From: JAWCLZ01 sp037443105
GTDB taxonomy: Archaea; Halobacteriota; JAWCLZ01
NCBI GenBank assembly: GCA_037443105.1
Contig: JBBIOZ010000003.1
Location: forward strand, 1 to 38,790
DNA: 38,790 bases
Direction: 5' to 3'
The notes beneath the pieces are model-generated. The model did not search any database. It saw only the letters and a list, made by a program, of their open reading frames with translations, and had not been told where the DNA came from. Shown piece by piece: positions 6,602 to 15,061 of this stretch (its first letter is position 1; every line of letters starts with the position of its first letter). A program made the position numbers and the translations under genes.

Positions 6602-7867
6602 ATGATAACAATTGGCATAGACGATACAGATTCAATTGAAGGGATGTGCACCACTTATTTGCTAGCAGTACTCATCGAAAAGCTAAAAGACTACACCTTA
6701 GTAGACCTCCCCAGGCTGGTGAGATTGAACCCAACTATAAAATATAAAACACGTGGAAATGCTGCGGTAGCGCTGAAGTTGAATGTTAGCGAGGAGAAAG
6801 AAATATCAAAAATCTGGGAAACCACGCTTGCATTAATCGAGGAACTAGCGCATTTCCAAGACCCCAAGACAAACCCAGGAGCGGTGCTGTTGAAAGGTGA
6901 ACCCCCAGCTGAACTTAAAGCTTTTGCGATGCGTGCAGTTAAAGATGTGCTAACAATAAAAGAAGCCAAAGCTTTGATAGCTAAATATAAGATTGAAGCA
7001 AAGGGCTATAAGAATCAAAGGGGCTTAATTGGAGCCCTCGCTGCTGCCTCGCTTGAGCTTAATCCATATACCTACGAGCTAATAGCATATCGAGAGAAAG
7101 CTAGAGTTGGTACAAAGCGCTTCATCGACCGCGCAAGCGTTTTCGAAGCTGATGCAGCAACATATCCTCTTACTTGGGATACTGTTGATTTAAAAAATGA
7201 TCTCATAGTCTTCGCTCCGCACTCCTCAGATCCTGTGCTATTTGGAATAAGAGGTGATGAAATTAATGCAATTAAAAAGGCCTTTTCAATGATCAAATGC
7301 GAGCCGGTGGAGCGTGCAGTGCTCTATAGAACAAATCAAGGTACAGATATGCATTTAATTGAAGCTGAAATTAGCGAAGCTAGAAACTGGCGCTCCTACA
7401 AACTCTCAGGCATAGTTTCAAAGGAGCCTATAACAATTGAAGGGGGGCATGTAATTTTTTCTATAGCGAATGGCAGCCATGAAATCGACTGTGCAGCTTA
7501 TCAGCCAACTCGTCAATTTCGCGATATCGTAAGAAAGCTTCGCGCTGGGGATGAAATTGCTGTATATGGAAGCATTAAAAACTGGACTTTGAATTTGGAG
7601 AAAATTGAAATTTTAAAAGTAGCAAAGGTATATGAGGTGTGCAATCCAAAGTGCTGGATATGTGGGAAGCGAATGAAATCAGCCGGTAAAGCGCAGGGAT
7701 ATCGCTGCAAGCGCTGCAAAACCGCAGCTCAGGGAGTGGAAAAAATTGAAATAGAAAGAAACCTCATCCCAGGGCTGTATGAGGTCCCGCCCAGTGCTAG
7801 AAGACATTTGGCAATGCCCTTGATTCGAATGCGAAATTTTAGAGCAGATATATTTCCAAGCAGATAG
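6602..7867 (+). CDS. tiaS: tRNA(Ile2) 2-agmatinylcytidine synthetase TiaS
   Basis: TiaS ATP-dependently attaches agmatine to C34 of tRNA-Ile(CAU), so the tRNA reads AUA as isoleucine. It is found only in archaea. The 421 residues begin with the diagnostic MITIGIDDTDSIEGMCTTYL, followed by the kinase-like domain (LNPTIKYKTRGNAAVAL) and the central GYKNQRGLIGALAA segment. An OB-fold region follows (YKLSGIVSKEPITIEGGHV), then a C-terminal zinc ribbon C351-x2-C354...C369-x2-C372. All expected domains are present. The gene appears to be a leaderless single-gene unit. Confidence 0.95.
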   Translation: MITIGIDDTDSIEGMCTTYLLAVLIEKLKDYTLVDLPRLVRLNPTIKYKTRGNAAVALKLNVSEEKEISKIWETTLALIEELAHFQDPKTNPGAVLLKGEPPAELKAFAMRAVKDVLTIKEAKALIAKYKIEAKGYKNQRGLIGALAAASLELNPYTYELIAYREKARVGTKRFIDRASVFEADAATYPLTWDTVDLKNDLIVFAPHSSDPVLFGIRGDEINAIKKAFSMIKCEPVERAVLYRTNQGTDMHLIEAEISEARNWRSYKLSGIVSKEPITIEGGHVIFSIANGSHEIDCAAYQPTRQFRDIVRKLRAGDEIAVYGSIKNWTLNLEKIEILKVAKVYEVCNPKCWICGKRMKSAGKAQGYRCKRCKTAAQGVEKIEIERNLIPGLYEVPPSARRHLAMPLIRMRNFRADIFPSR

Positions 7868-7877
7868 TTTTCGTTAA

Positions 7878-7886
7878 GTATAAATA
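7878..7886 (+). promoter_or_regulatory. TATA box of the trpB-like gene
   Basis: GTATAAATA lies about 70 nt before the start codon, leaving a leader of roughly 45 nt. That is longer than for the neighbouring leaderless genes and leaves room for the palindrome at 7932-7941. Confidence 0.4.
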
Positions 7887-7931
7887 GCTTGCAATTTATC
7901 AAATAACCAACAAAATACATTATTGTCTAAA

Positions 7932-7941
7932 AACGATCGTT
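7932..7941. promoter_or_regulatory. 10-bp palindrome AACGATCGTT in the trpB leader
   Basis: This perfect palindrome sits directly before the GAGGTG Shine-Dalgarno sequence (7942-7947) of the trpB-like gene. It could be an operator half-site arrangement or chance; no second copy was noticed. Confidence 0.25.
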
Positions 7942-7953
7942 GAGGTGCAAAAT

Positions 7954-9336
7954 ATGAAGACCAAAATTCTGCTGGATGAAGAGGACATACCTAAAAACTG
8001 GTACAACATCTTGCCTGATCTCCCAAAGCCACTGCCACCACCGATGAATCCAGTTACCAGAGAGCCGATAAAACCGCAAGACCTGGAGCGGGTATTTGCC
8101 AAGGAGCTTATAAAACAAGAGGTCTCGCAAGACCGATGGATACCTATACCGGAAGAAGTGCGCACGATCTATCGCCTGTGGCGCCCCACTCCGCTTTATA
8201 GAGCGGTGAATTTAGAAAAAGCACTCAAAACCCCTGCGAAAATTTATTATAAATATGAAGGTGTCAGCCCGCCTGGAAGCCACAAGCCGAATACAGCGGT
8301 TGCACAGGCATATTACAATATGAAGGAAGGCATAAAGCGGCTTACAACTGAAACCGGAGCCGGACAGTGGGGCTCGGCACTTGCTTTTGGCTGCACCATG
8401 TTTGGAATGCAGTCAACCATCTATATGGTTAAAGCAAGCTACTATCAAAAACCCTATAGAAGGATGCTCATGGAAGCATGGGGGGCAGAAGTAAGCCCAA
8501 GTCCAAGCGATAAAACTCAATTTGGCAAAAGAATTTTGAAAGAAGACCCCGAGAATCCAGGTTCTCTGGGAATAGCCATAAGTGAAGCTGTGGAGGATGC
8601 TGTTACCCACGATGCAACCAAATATACCTTGGGCAGTGTTTTAAACCATGTTTTACTGCATCAAACAGTGATCGGCTTAGAAGCACAAAAGCAGTTTGCA
8701 CTTGTGGACGACTATCCAGATTTAATAGTTGGCTGCGTAGGCGGTGGAAGCAGCTTCTCAGGCACACTTTGGCCATTTTACTACGACAAAGTCTCAGGAA
8801 AAGCGAAGAAGGATGTTAAATTCCTAGCCACTGAGCCAACAGCGTGCCCAACTTTAACGAAGGGAATCTACACCTATGACCACGGCGACACCGCTAGACT
8901 TACCCCGCTTATGAGGATGTATACACTTGGCCATGACTTCATCCCAGCACCAATACACGCAGGCGGATTGCGATATCACGGAGATGCTCCAACGCTGTGT
9001 TTGCTGGTTAAAGAAGGCATCGTTCAAGCTAAAGCATACAATCAAGTTGAAGTCTTCGATGCAGCTGTACTCTTCGCTAGAACAGAGGGAATAATAACCG
9101 CTCCTGAACCTGCGCACTCAATTAAAGCAGTTGTGGATGAAGCAATCAAATGCAGGCAAACAGGCGAGGAAAAAACACTCTTCTTCCTACTCTGCGGACA
9201 TGGGCACTTTGATATGAAGGCATATGAAGATTACTTCGAAGGCAAGCTGCCGCCCTATGAATATCCAACTGAGGAAATAGAGAAATCAGTGAAGAAACTC
9301 AGAGATCTATATCCATGGCTGAATGCAATTAGATAA
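7954..9336 (+). CDS. trpB2: TrpB2-type tryptophan synthase beta chain-like PLP enzyme
   Basis: This PLP enzyme of the TrpB2 group condenses indole (or a related acceptor) with a serine or phosphoserine donor. Numbering from a GTG at 7945 gives 463 residues. The ATG at 7954 is favoured because GAGGTG lies 6 nt upstream. The PLP lysine is in SPPGSHKPNTAVA (K114 in the longer numbering), TETGAGQWGSALAFG is the glutamate-containing catalytic loop, and GCVGGGSSFSG (about 263-273) binds the PLP phosphate. The long N-terminal extension and length separate TrpB2 from canonical TrpB1. No trpA or other trp gene is nearby, which is common for TrpB2. Its stop abuts the end of the convergent hef gene. Confidence 0.9.
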   Translation: MKTKILLDEEDIPKNWYNILPDLPKPLPPPMNPVTREPIKPQDLERVFAKELIKQEVSQDRWIPIPEEVRTIYRLWRPTPLYRAVNLEKALKTPAKIYYKYEGVSPPGSHKPNTAVAQAYYNMKEGIKRLTTETGAGQWGSALAFGCTMFGMQSTIYMVKASYYQKPYRRMLMEAWGAEVSPSPSDKTQFGKRILKEDPENPGSLGIAISEAVEDAVTHDATKYTLGSVLNHVLLHQTVIGLEAQKQFALVDDYPDLIVGCVGGGSSFSGTLWPFYYDKVSGKAKKDVKFLATEPTACPTLTKGIYTYDHGDTARLTPLMRMYTLGHDFIPAPIHAGGLRYHGDAPTLCLLVKEGIVQAKAYNQVEVFDAAVLFARTEGIITAPEPAHSIKAVVDEAIKCRQTGEEKTLFFLLCGHGHFDMKAYEDYFEGKLPPYEYPTEEIEKSVKKLRDLYPWLNAIR

Positions 9337-11721
9337 CTATTCATATTTACTAGTTACCACTTCCCTGATTTTTTTAGCTGTTTTTCGACCTATTTTTTCC
9401 ACCTTCATCAATTCCTCAGCTGAAGCCGTCATAATTGCCTCTATCGAGCCAAAGTGGCGCAGCAGATTTTTCGCAGCAGTTAATCCAACGCCTGGAAATG
9501 CACTCACCAGATATTCCTGCTGCTCTTTAAGCGTGAGTGAAGTTTTCCCGCTGTGAAGATTAATTTCCCTTTTCTCATCGAACTGCTCTCGCTTGGCTAT
9601 GATATATAAAAGAGCAGCGGTATCCTCTGGATTGATAGTGCTGATAATTGGAATTCCAAAGTCGATTGAAATTGAAGCAAGCATGCCGCGTACTGCATTT
9701 GGATTGATTCTTCTCGCAGTATACAGCCCCTGGCCCTCTAGAATGAGAACTGGCTTTTCAAAGTTCCTGCTAAGTTCAGACATTTGAGCGAAGAGATCTC
9801 TGCCTTGAGATCGATCGATGAGCGAGCTCAGGAAATCCTCCACGGTTTTTCTCTCCACGCCAACTCTCTCCGAGAGTATGTAATCTCCAACCTCAAGCGT
9901 CTTAAGAGTGATTATTGCTCCCATTTCCTCGAGAGCCTTTGCTACAGGCGAGCGCATCTCGCGCGTGTCCACATATATATTAACCTTTTTTCCCTCAGTT
10001 GAATAGTCAAATATGGTTTTCTGAGCTCTATCAATCACCTCCTCAGAGTTCATAGCTTTCCTCCTGTATTCATTTTTCCCAGCGTTAAAGCAATCTGCAT
10101 GCATTACTCCTTCAAAAACAGGGGAATCGGAGATGCGATCTTCAAAGTCAACCAAGTCCAGTTCATCCTCTAAATCAGCTAACTCAGCCTGCATTTCCCT
10201 TATCCTCTCATTCATTTCCCTTTCCTTTCTATTGCTGATCCAGAAGTAAGCCTCATCTCTCGTTCCCTTTGCGATGAGTACAATTATTCTCCCAACTCTA
10301 TGTCTACCGGTTCTTCCTTTCCTTTGAATACTTCTGATTTCAGATGGAACAGGCTCGTAGAATAATACTAAGTCGGTGGATGGAATATCCAGTCCTTCCT
10401 CAGCAACCGAAGTTGCAACGAGTACATTGTAATCTCCGGCTTTGAATTTCTCCAAAATTTCAACCTGCTGCTTCTGGCTCAACCCTCTATCCTCGAATTT
10501 GCTTGCTTGACCTACGAATCGCACTGGCCTGATGTTATCATATGACTTAAGCATTTCAGTTACAAGTTCAGCTGTGTCCCTGAAATTTGTGAATATAATT
10601 ATTCTTGACCCTGGATTTTGCTCAAGCTCTTGGGTAACAATTTTTTTAACCTCCTCCAACTTGGGAAAAGTGGCGCTGGAGTTTTTCGCAAGCATAATTG
10701 CACGCTGTATGTTTTCCTCACCCAATATCCTTCTGGATGCTTTGCTTCCCCCTTTAGAAGAGGCTTCAGTGCTCAAGCGCTCGAAATATTTCCTCAAAGC
10801 AGCTATACCCTGCGTTTCACAAAGTTCTATTCCATGCCTTAACTTCAGGATTTCAGCAAGTAGAGAAAGTGCGTGATAAAGCTGTGGATTCTTCTTCGTT
10901 GCAAGCTCAGCTTGAATCTGCTGCTGAAGCTGGAGAAGTTCTTTCTTCAGCACTACCTGTTCCCTTCGCTCAATGATACCTGAACTAATCAGCTCAGCGG
11001 TTCTAGCAGCAAGCACATTTTCAAGCAGCCTTTTAATCTCAAGAACCTCACTCGGTAGCTTGACATACCTCCACTCTATATCCTTTTTGAAGACATATGG
11101 CGCTACATCTACATCTCGCTCAGTTCGCAGTTCAACAGCAGAAATATGAAGATTTTTACAAACCTCATCTATCCTCAATTCATCGCTCCCAGGAGAAGCT
11201 GTAATGCCTAAGATCAGAGGGTGCTTGGCTTGAACTACATATTTATTCGCAATGTAAACATAGGAATAGTTACCTGTTGCTCTATGTGCTTCGTCAAAGG
11301 TGAGATGAACCACGTTTGAAAGCTCAAGGCGCTTGGCCATGAGATCGTTCTCAATAACCTGGGGGGTGGATACGATAACTCTCGCTCTATCCCATAGCTC
11401 TTTTCTCTTTTCAGCTGATACCTCTCCGGTGAAGATTACGATCTCCTCTGGGTTTATAAGCAATAGTTTTTTTAAAAATTGAGCATGCTGTTCAACCAGA
11501 GGTTTGGTTGGCGATAGAATTAAAGCTTTGCCGGATGTGAACTCCTTAAGTCTACTGGCAATAACAAGAAGAGCAATAATAGTCTTCCCCAAGCCAGTTG
11601 GCAGCACAGCTAGCGTGGACTTTTGAAGAGCAGTTGCTGCTATCGCAAGTTGATATAATCGCTTTTCCACGCTATTTGGCTTTATCATCGGGTGCTCCAC
11701 GTATCCATATCCATCTTCCAC
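9337..11721 (-). CDS. hef: Hef: SF2 helicase fused to an XPF-type nuclease
   Basis: This is the archaeal FANCM/XPF homologue that remodels and cuts stalled forks and flap structures. The 794 residues contain the helicase module: Q-motif region RLYQLAIAATALQKSTLAV, Walker A PTGLGKT at 41-47, DEAH at 143-146, TASPGSD near 174-180, motif V ATSVAEEGLDIP near 436-447, and motif VI IQRKGRTGRHR near 465-474. The insert domain lies between them. The XPF nuclease follows, with VDTRE at 584-588 and the catalytic ERK at 623-625 (GVERKTVEDFLSS). A tandem helix-hairpin-helix ends the protein (FPGVGLTAAKNLLRHFG...VEKIGRKTAKKI, about 742-785). Both activities look intact. The gene lies 57 nt downstream of the antiporter gene and converges with trpB2 with no spacer. 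Confidence 0.95.
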   Translation of the reverse strand: MEDGYGYVEHPMIKPNSVEKRLYQLAIAATALQKSTLAVLPTGLGKTIIALLVIASRLKEFTSGKALILSPTKPLVEQHAQFLKKLLLINPEEIVIFTGEVSAEKRKELWDRARVIVSTPQVIENDLMAKRLELSNVVHLTFDEAHRATGNYSYVYIANKYVVQAKHPLILGITASPGSDELRIDEVCKNLHISAVELRTERDVDVAPYVFKKDIEWRYVKLPSEVLEIKRLLENVLAARTAELISSGIIERREQVVLKKELLQLQQQIQAELATKKNPQLYHALSLLAEILKLRHGIELCETQGIAALRKYFERLSTEASSKGGSKASRRILGEENIQRAIMLAKNSSATFPKLEEVKKIVTQELEQNPGSRIIIFTNFRDTAELVTEMLKSYDNIRPVRFVGQASKFEDRGLSQKQQVEILEKFKAGDYNVLVATSVAEEGLDIPSTDLVLFYEPVPSEIRSIQRKGRTGRHRVGRIIVLIAKGTRDEAYFWISNRKEREMNERIREMQAELADLEDELDLVDFEDRISDSPVFEGVMHADCFNAGKNEYRRKAMNSEEVIDRAQKTIFDYSTEGKKVNIYVDTREMRSPVAKALEEMGAIITLKTLEVGDYILSERVGVERKTVEDFLSSLIDRSQGRDLFAQMSELSRNFEKPVLILEGQGLYTARRINPNAVRGMLASISIDFGIPIISTINPEDTAALLYIIAKREQFDEKREINLHSGKTSLTLKEQQEYLVSAFPGVGLTAAKNLLRHFGSIEAIMTASAEELMKVEKIGRKTAKKIREVVTSKYE

Positions 11722-11778
11722 AGCTGACCCTTCTTAATAACATATTGCAGAACTTTAAAAGTTTTGATAAGCTGAAAA

Positions 11779-12951
11779 TTAAAATCTCTCAACATATGCT
11801 CCAACTCTATCTATATTAGCAATGCTATATTTGATCATCGCGGGTGTTAAAAGAGTGGTGAAAACCATGAGCATTGCTGCTATGGATTGCAAATCAGCTG
11901 GAGCTCCTGCCAGCGTGCCATATCTTGCAACGATCAATGACACCTCGCCTCTGGGTACTAGCATTATGGCGCATATGAATGCTGAAATCTTTGGAATTCC
12001 ATGGAATTTCAAACTTAAATACCCCCCTAAAAATTTGCCTCCAAAAGCTATGATTGAAATAGCTAGGCCTAGGGGTATTTCAAAAATTAGAAGTCGAGGG
12101 TTTATGAGCATTCCAATTGAGGTGAAGAATACAGCAGCAAATATATCCCTCGCTGATCTTATGAATCGAGCGATGTCATCTGCAAATCCAGTTAAAGCAA
12201 TGATCGAGCCAGCGAGAAATGCACCAGTCATTGGGGCCAGTCGCACTAGGCCTAGGAAGTAGGAAATGAAAAGGCAGAGCGAGACAGCAAGCAGCACCAT
12301 GCCATCGCGCGATATTCTACCAACCAAATTAAATAAAGCTGGAAATATTTTCCACCCTATAATTGAAATCGCTATTACTGCGAAGAGAATTAATCCTAAA
12401 TCCACAATTAATCTAAATGGAGAGATTTTGGAAGAGAGGCTGATGTTAATTGCAAGTGTTAAGCCTATTAAGCCATAGAGGTCGTCCACCACTATAGCGG
12501 CAAGGGTTATATCAGCACCGCTTACACCTAAGAGATTCATATCTTGAATAAGTTTCACAGCGATGCTGGAGCTTGTGCTGACCAGCAGCACGCCTAAAAA
12601 AATTGCGCCAGCTAAATCCCAGCCAAGCAGTAAGCCAAATGCAAATCCAAGGAGAAAGGAAATCAAAGCACCTGCACCGGCAACAAAAAAAGCAGCTATT
12701 CCAATTTGCTTCAGCCTCGATATATTGAATTCCAAGCCCATTGAAAACATCAAAAAAACTGCTCCAAGTTCCACAAAGCTATCAATGGTTTCTCCCCATC
12801 GAACTAGGTTAAGTACAAATGGCCCAGCAATCATACCTATAATGAGCATTCCCACTACCGCCGGGATTTTGATCTTCGCAAGAACTAGATATCCGATGAC
12901 TGCAGCCAGTAGTATCACCGCAAGTTCAAGCAACATTACCGGCGAATCCAT
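11779..12951 (-). CDS. CPA2-family cation/proton antiporter (KefB/KhtU-like)
   Basis: This 390-residue integral membrane protein is strongly hydrophobic throughout, with about 12-13 transmembrane segments. The early KIKIPAVVGMLIIGMIAGP block and GAVFLMFSMGLEFNISRLKQIG are signatures of the Na+/H+ or K+/H+ exchanger domain. LVSTSSSIAVKLIQDMNLLG and the later PMTGAFLAGSI and FFTSIGMLINPRLL fit the CPA2 group. It lacks the C-terminal RCK/TrkA domain of full-length KefB, but a separate TrkA-C protein is encoded divergently next door. That is the two-gene arrangement of KhtT/KhtU potassium antiporters. Specificity for K+ is inferred from the partner. Confidence 0.85.
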   Translation of the reverse strand: MDSPVMLLELAVILLAAVIGYLVLAKIKIPAVVGMLIIGMIAGPFVLNLVRWGETIDSFVELGAVFLMFSMGLEFNISRLKQIGIAAFFVAGAGALISFLLGFAFGLLLGWDLAGAIFLGVLLVSTSSSIAVKLIQDMNLLGVSGADITLAAIVVDDLYGLIGLTLAINISLSSKISPFRLIVDLGLILFAVIAISIIGWKIFPALFNLVGRISRDGMVLLAVSLCLFISYFLGLVRLAPMTGAFLAGSIIALTGFADDIARFIRSARDIFAAVFFTSIGMLINPRLLIFEIPLGLAISIIAFGGKFLGGYLSLKFHGIPKISAFICAIMLVPRGEVSLIVARYGTLAGAPADLQSIAAMLMVFTTLLTPAMIKYSIANIDRVGAYVERF

Positions 12952-13017
12952 CCCACATACCCAATGTTGGATATTGCAGCAATACTAATATATCTTATCC
13001 TCCATTCATTATATGAT

Positions 13018-13500
13018 ATGCAAATAGAAGAAGCACATCTCGCAGGCATTGGCAAGCGAGTGGTTTATAAAAATGTTTTAAGTGGGGATACAATTGTAGT
13101 TGTGGCTAGAAATGATGATGTTTTCGAGCTACATGTAAATCCTGATAAAATTGGTAGATCAATTAGTTTGAAGCTAGCTAAAGATGAAGCAAAAAGTATT
13201 GGAATTTTCCTAGGGGGCTTGCTTTCCTCCCCAGGTGTTGTGGAAGTACTCTCCCACGTGATAAGTGGAGATATAGCAATAGATCAAATTGCTGTAAAAC
13301 AGGGGGCAAAAATCGTTGGGAAAACCATAAGCGAAATAGACCTGAGGAAGAACACCGGTGCTTCGATTCTCTCCATCATCCGTCAAACTCAAACCATCGC
13401 CAATCCAGACCCAAGTGAGAAGATCTTAGAAGGCGATGTTTTAATTACAATTGGCACTTCAGAGCAGCGGGAGAAGGCAAGGAAGATATTGCAGAGCTAG
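13018..13500 (+). CDS. TrkA-C (RCK_C) regulatory subunit, KhtT-like
   Basis: This is about 161 residues from the ATG at 13018 (MQIEEAHLAGIGKRVVY). An in-frame ATG at 12964 would add an atypical hydrophobic leader. The N-terminal half resembles the KhtT N-domain (GDTIVVVARNDDVFELHVNP). The C-terminal half is a TrkA-C domain with the usual hallmarks: IVGKTISEIDLRKNTGASIL, then IIRQTQTIANPDPSEKILEGDVLITIGTS shown here only as its key blocks. These domains bind c-di-AMP or similar ligands and gate cation transporters. The gene is divergent from the antiporter across about 66 nt, so both probably share one regulatory region. It ends 20 nt from the convergent DP1 gene. Confidence 0.85.
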   Translation: MQIEEAHLAGIGKRVVYKNVLSGDTIVVVARNDDVFELHVNPDKIGRSISLKLAKDEAKSIGIFLGGLLSSPGVVEVLSHVISGDIAIDQIAVKQGAKIVGKTISEIDLRKNTGASILSIIRQTQTIANPDPSEKILEGDVLITIGTSEQREKARKILQS

Positions 13501-13520
13501 TGAAAATAAAAATATTAATA

Positions 13521-14936
13521 TTAATAGCCAAATCTCAAGATCTTTGTTTCAAGCGTTTTCAAGTCAACGATTGAAGCGCGAGCTGGCATTGGAGTTAAAT
13601 TCAATGCTCGTTGATATTCAGTTTGGCTCTGCCAAGTGCCAGAGTTTACAAGCGTCACGCCTCGATATTTCATGCTTCCCACAGTATGCACGTGACCGCA
13701 GTGTAAAATTTCTGGAATTATATTAATCACGAAGTGATCGTTTTTCTCAGGTGCGATCAAAACTTTGCCGCCGTAAATTGGAGCCAAGTGCCTGCGCTTG
13801 AGCATCTCCACCATCAATTTCTCTGGTTTTTCATAGCTCGCGTTTGGCAGAGCTGCCTTTAAATCATCGAGCGATCTACCGTGATATATTAAAATTCTCA
13901 CACCATGCAATTCTATCAAAGCAGGATTGCCAACGAACTTCGCATTCATCAGCTTGAAGGGCTTGATGTATTCACTTCCAATTGCAGGTTGAGGTTCAGC
14001 TTGGCGAACTGCATCGTGATTGCCTGGGGAGATTATTATTTGAATATGGGGTGGCACTTCAGCTAAATATTCAGCTGCTTTCTCATACTGCTCATAGATA
14101 TCTTTTATACTCAATTCCCTCTCCTGATTGGGATATACACCTATGCCATCAACTAAGTCCCCTGCGATTATCAAATATCTTATTCGCTCAGCTAGCTCTC
14201 TTTCCTCCTCTACCTTCAAGTTAAGCCATTTTATAAAACTATGCCAAGCATCCTCTAAGAAAACACTGCTGCCGATGTGTATATCTGAAATTAAAGCAGC
14301 GCAAATACTCTCCTTTGCTACCTGCGGCTCGTGGTCTGCTGGAATATCAGGGTAGAAGATATTGTTCGCTATGAGCAAGCCATTGTTATTGGTTAGAAAA
14401 CCGCTCACGCCAATTACTTCATCAAGTAAAATAGGCTGGGAAAATAGATCTTTCTCCTTAGATATAAGCACTGGGAAAACCCCAGTTCGATCCTCAAGCT
14501 CGATTAATCTATGGCCATTTGAAGTGGTTCTAATGTCACTTACCATGCCAATTATAGCAACCTCGCCCTCGCTGCCTTTTTTACTTTTCAAGCTCTCTAT
14601 AGGCCTAGCGTGGAGGCGTCTTCTTATCATATCGCTGAGTTTTTGATAGCGATCTTTGAAGTAACCTATGAATTCATTGAAATCCCCTATGCAGGTTGAC
14701 TTATTAGTGATATCTGAAAGGATCTTGAAGTCATGCTCAACCTGCGCTTTTGGCGCGGCAATTGCTTTTCTAACGTGCTCCTTGGAGATTACGAGTATAT
14801 TGCTATCCAAGGAATTCAGAACCTTTTCAATCAAATCTTCAATTTGCGCTGGATAAGCATTGAATAGATTAACTGCCTCAGGTTCTATGCAAAATCCATG
14901 ATTTGCGAACTCTCTCACGATACTTAGCTTATCCAT
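13521..14936 (-). CDS. polB: DNA polymerase D small subunit DP1 (proofreading 3'-5' exonuclease)
   Basis: DP1 is the Mre11-like exonuclease subunit of the euryarchaeal replicative polymerase PolD. The 471 residues show an N-terminal helical DP2/processivity region, then an OB fold (about 124-200: GEVAIIGMVSDIRTTSNGH, LEDRTGVFPVLISKE). A calcineurin-like phosphoesterase domain with every metal-binding motif follows: SDIHIGS (D218, H220), AGDLVDGIG (D260), SPGNHD (305-308), YHGRS (H352) and HCGHVHTVG (414-417). The protein is shorter than many DP1s, consistent with a reduced linker. DP1 is an exclusively archaeal enzyme and usually lies apart from the large subunit DP2, which is not in the window. 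Confidence 0.95.
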   Translation of the reverse strand: MDKLSIVREFANHGFCIEPEAVNLFNAYPAQIEDLIEKVLNSLDSNILVISKEHVRKAIAAPKAQVEHDFKILSDITNKSTCIGDFNEFIGYFKDRYQKLSDMIRRRLHARPIESLKSKKGSEGEVAIIGMVSDIRTTSNGHRLIELEDRTGVFPVLISKEKDLFSQPILLDEVIGVSGFLTNNNGLLIANNIFYPDIPADHEPQVAKESICAALISDIHIGSSVFLEDAWHSFIKWLNLKVEEERELAERIRYLIIAGDLVDGIGVYPNQERELSIKDIYEQYEKAAEYLAEVPPHIQIIISPGNHDAVRQAEPQPAIGSEYIKPFKLMNAKFVGNPALIELHGVRILIYHGRSLDDLKAALPNASYEKPEKLMVEMLKRRHLAPIYGGKVLIAPEKNDHFVINIIPEILHCGHVHTVGSMKYRGVTLVNSGTWQSQTEYQRALNLTPMPARASIVDLKTLETKILRFGY

Positions 14937-15002
14937 GCACCCTACCCAATATAGAGGATTTATGATGGAAATATAATTCTATCGCTTAAATGTGCAAAGT
15001 CT

Positions 15003-15010
15003 TTTATATT
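15003..15010 (+). promoter_or_regulatory. TATA box upstream of the leuA-family gene
   Basis: TTTATATT lies about 60 nt before the GTG at 15062. A GGTGG...CCACC inverted repeat (15061-15065 with 15079-15083) falls across the proposed start, which slightly favours a start further downstream. Confidence 0.35.
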
Positions 15011-15061
15011 GCAACATCATATTTTTTCAGAGATCTTAAATGAAGATAAATCAAAGCGCAG

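Noticed and set aside
9323..14856. Many plus-strand reading frames opposite hef, the antiporter and DP1 (for example 11822-12262 and 12563-12988)
   Set aside because: They are antisense shadows of strongly supported minus-strand genes and lack any family features of their own.
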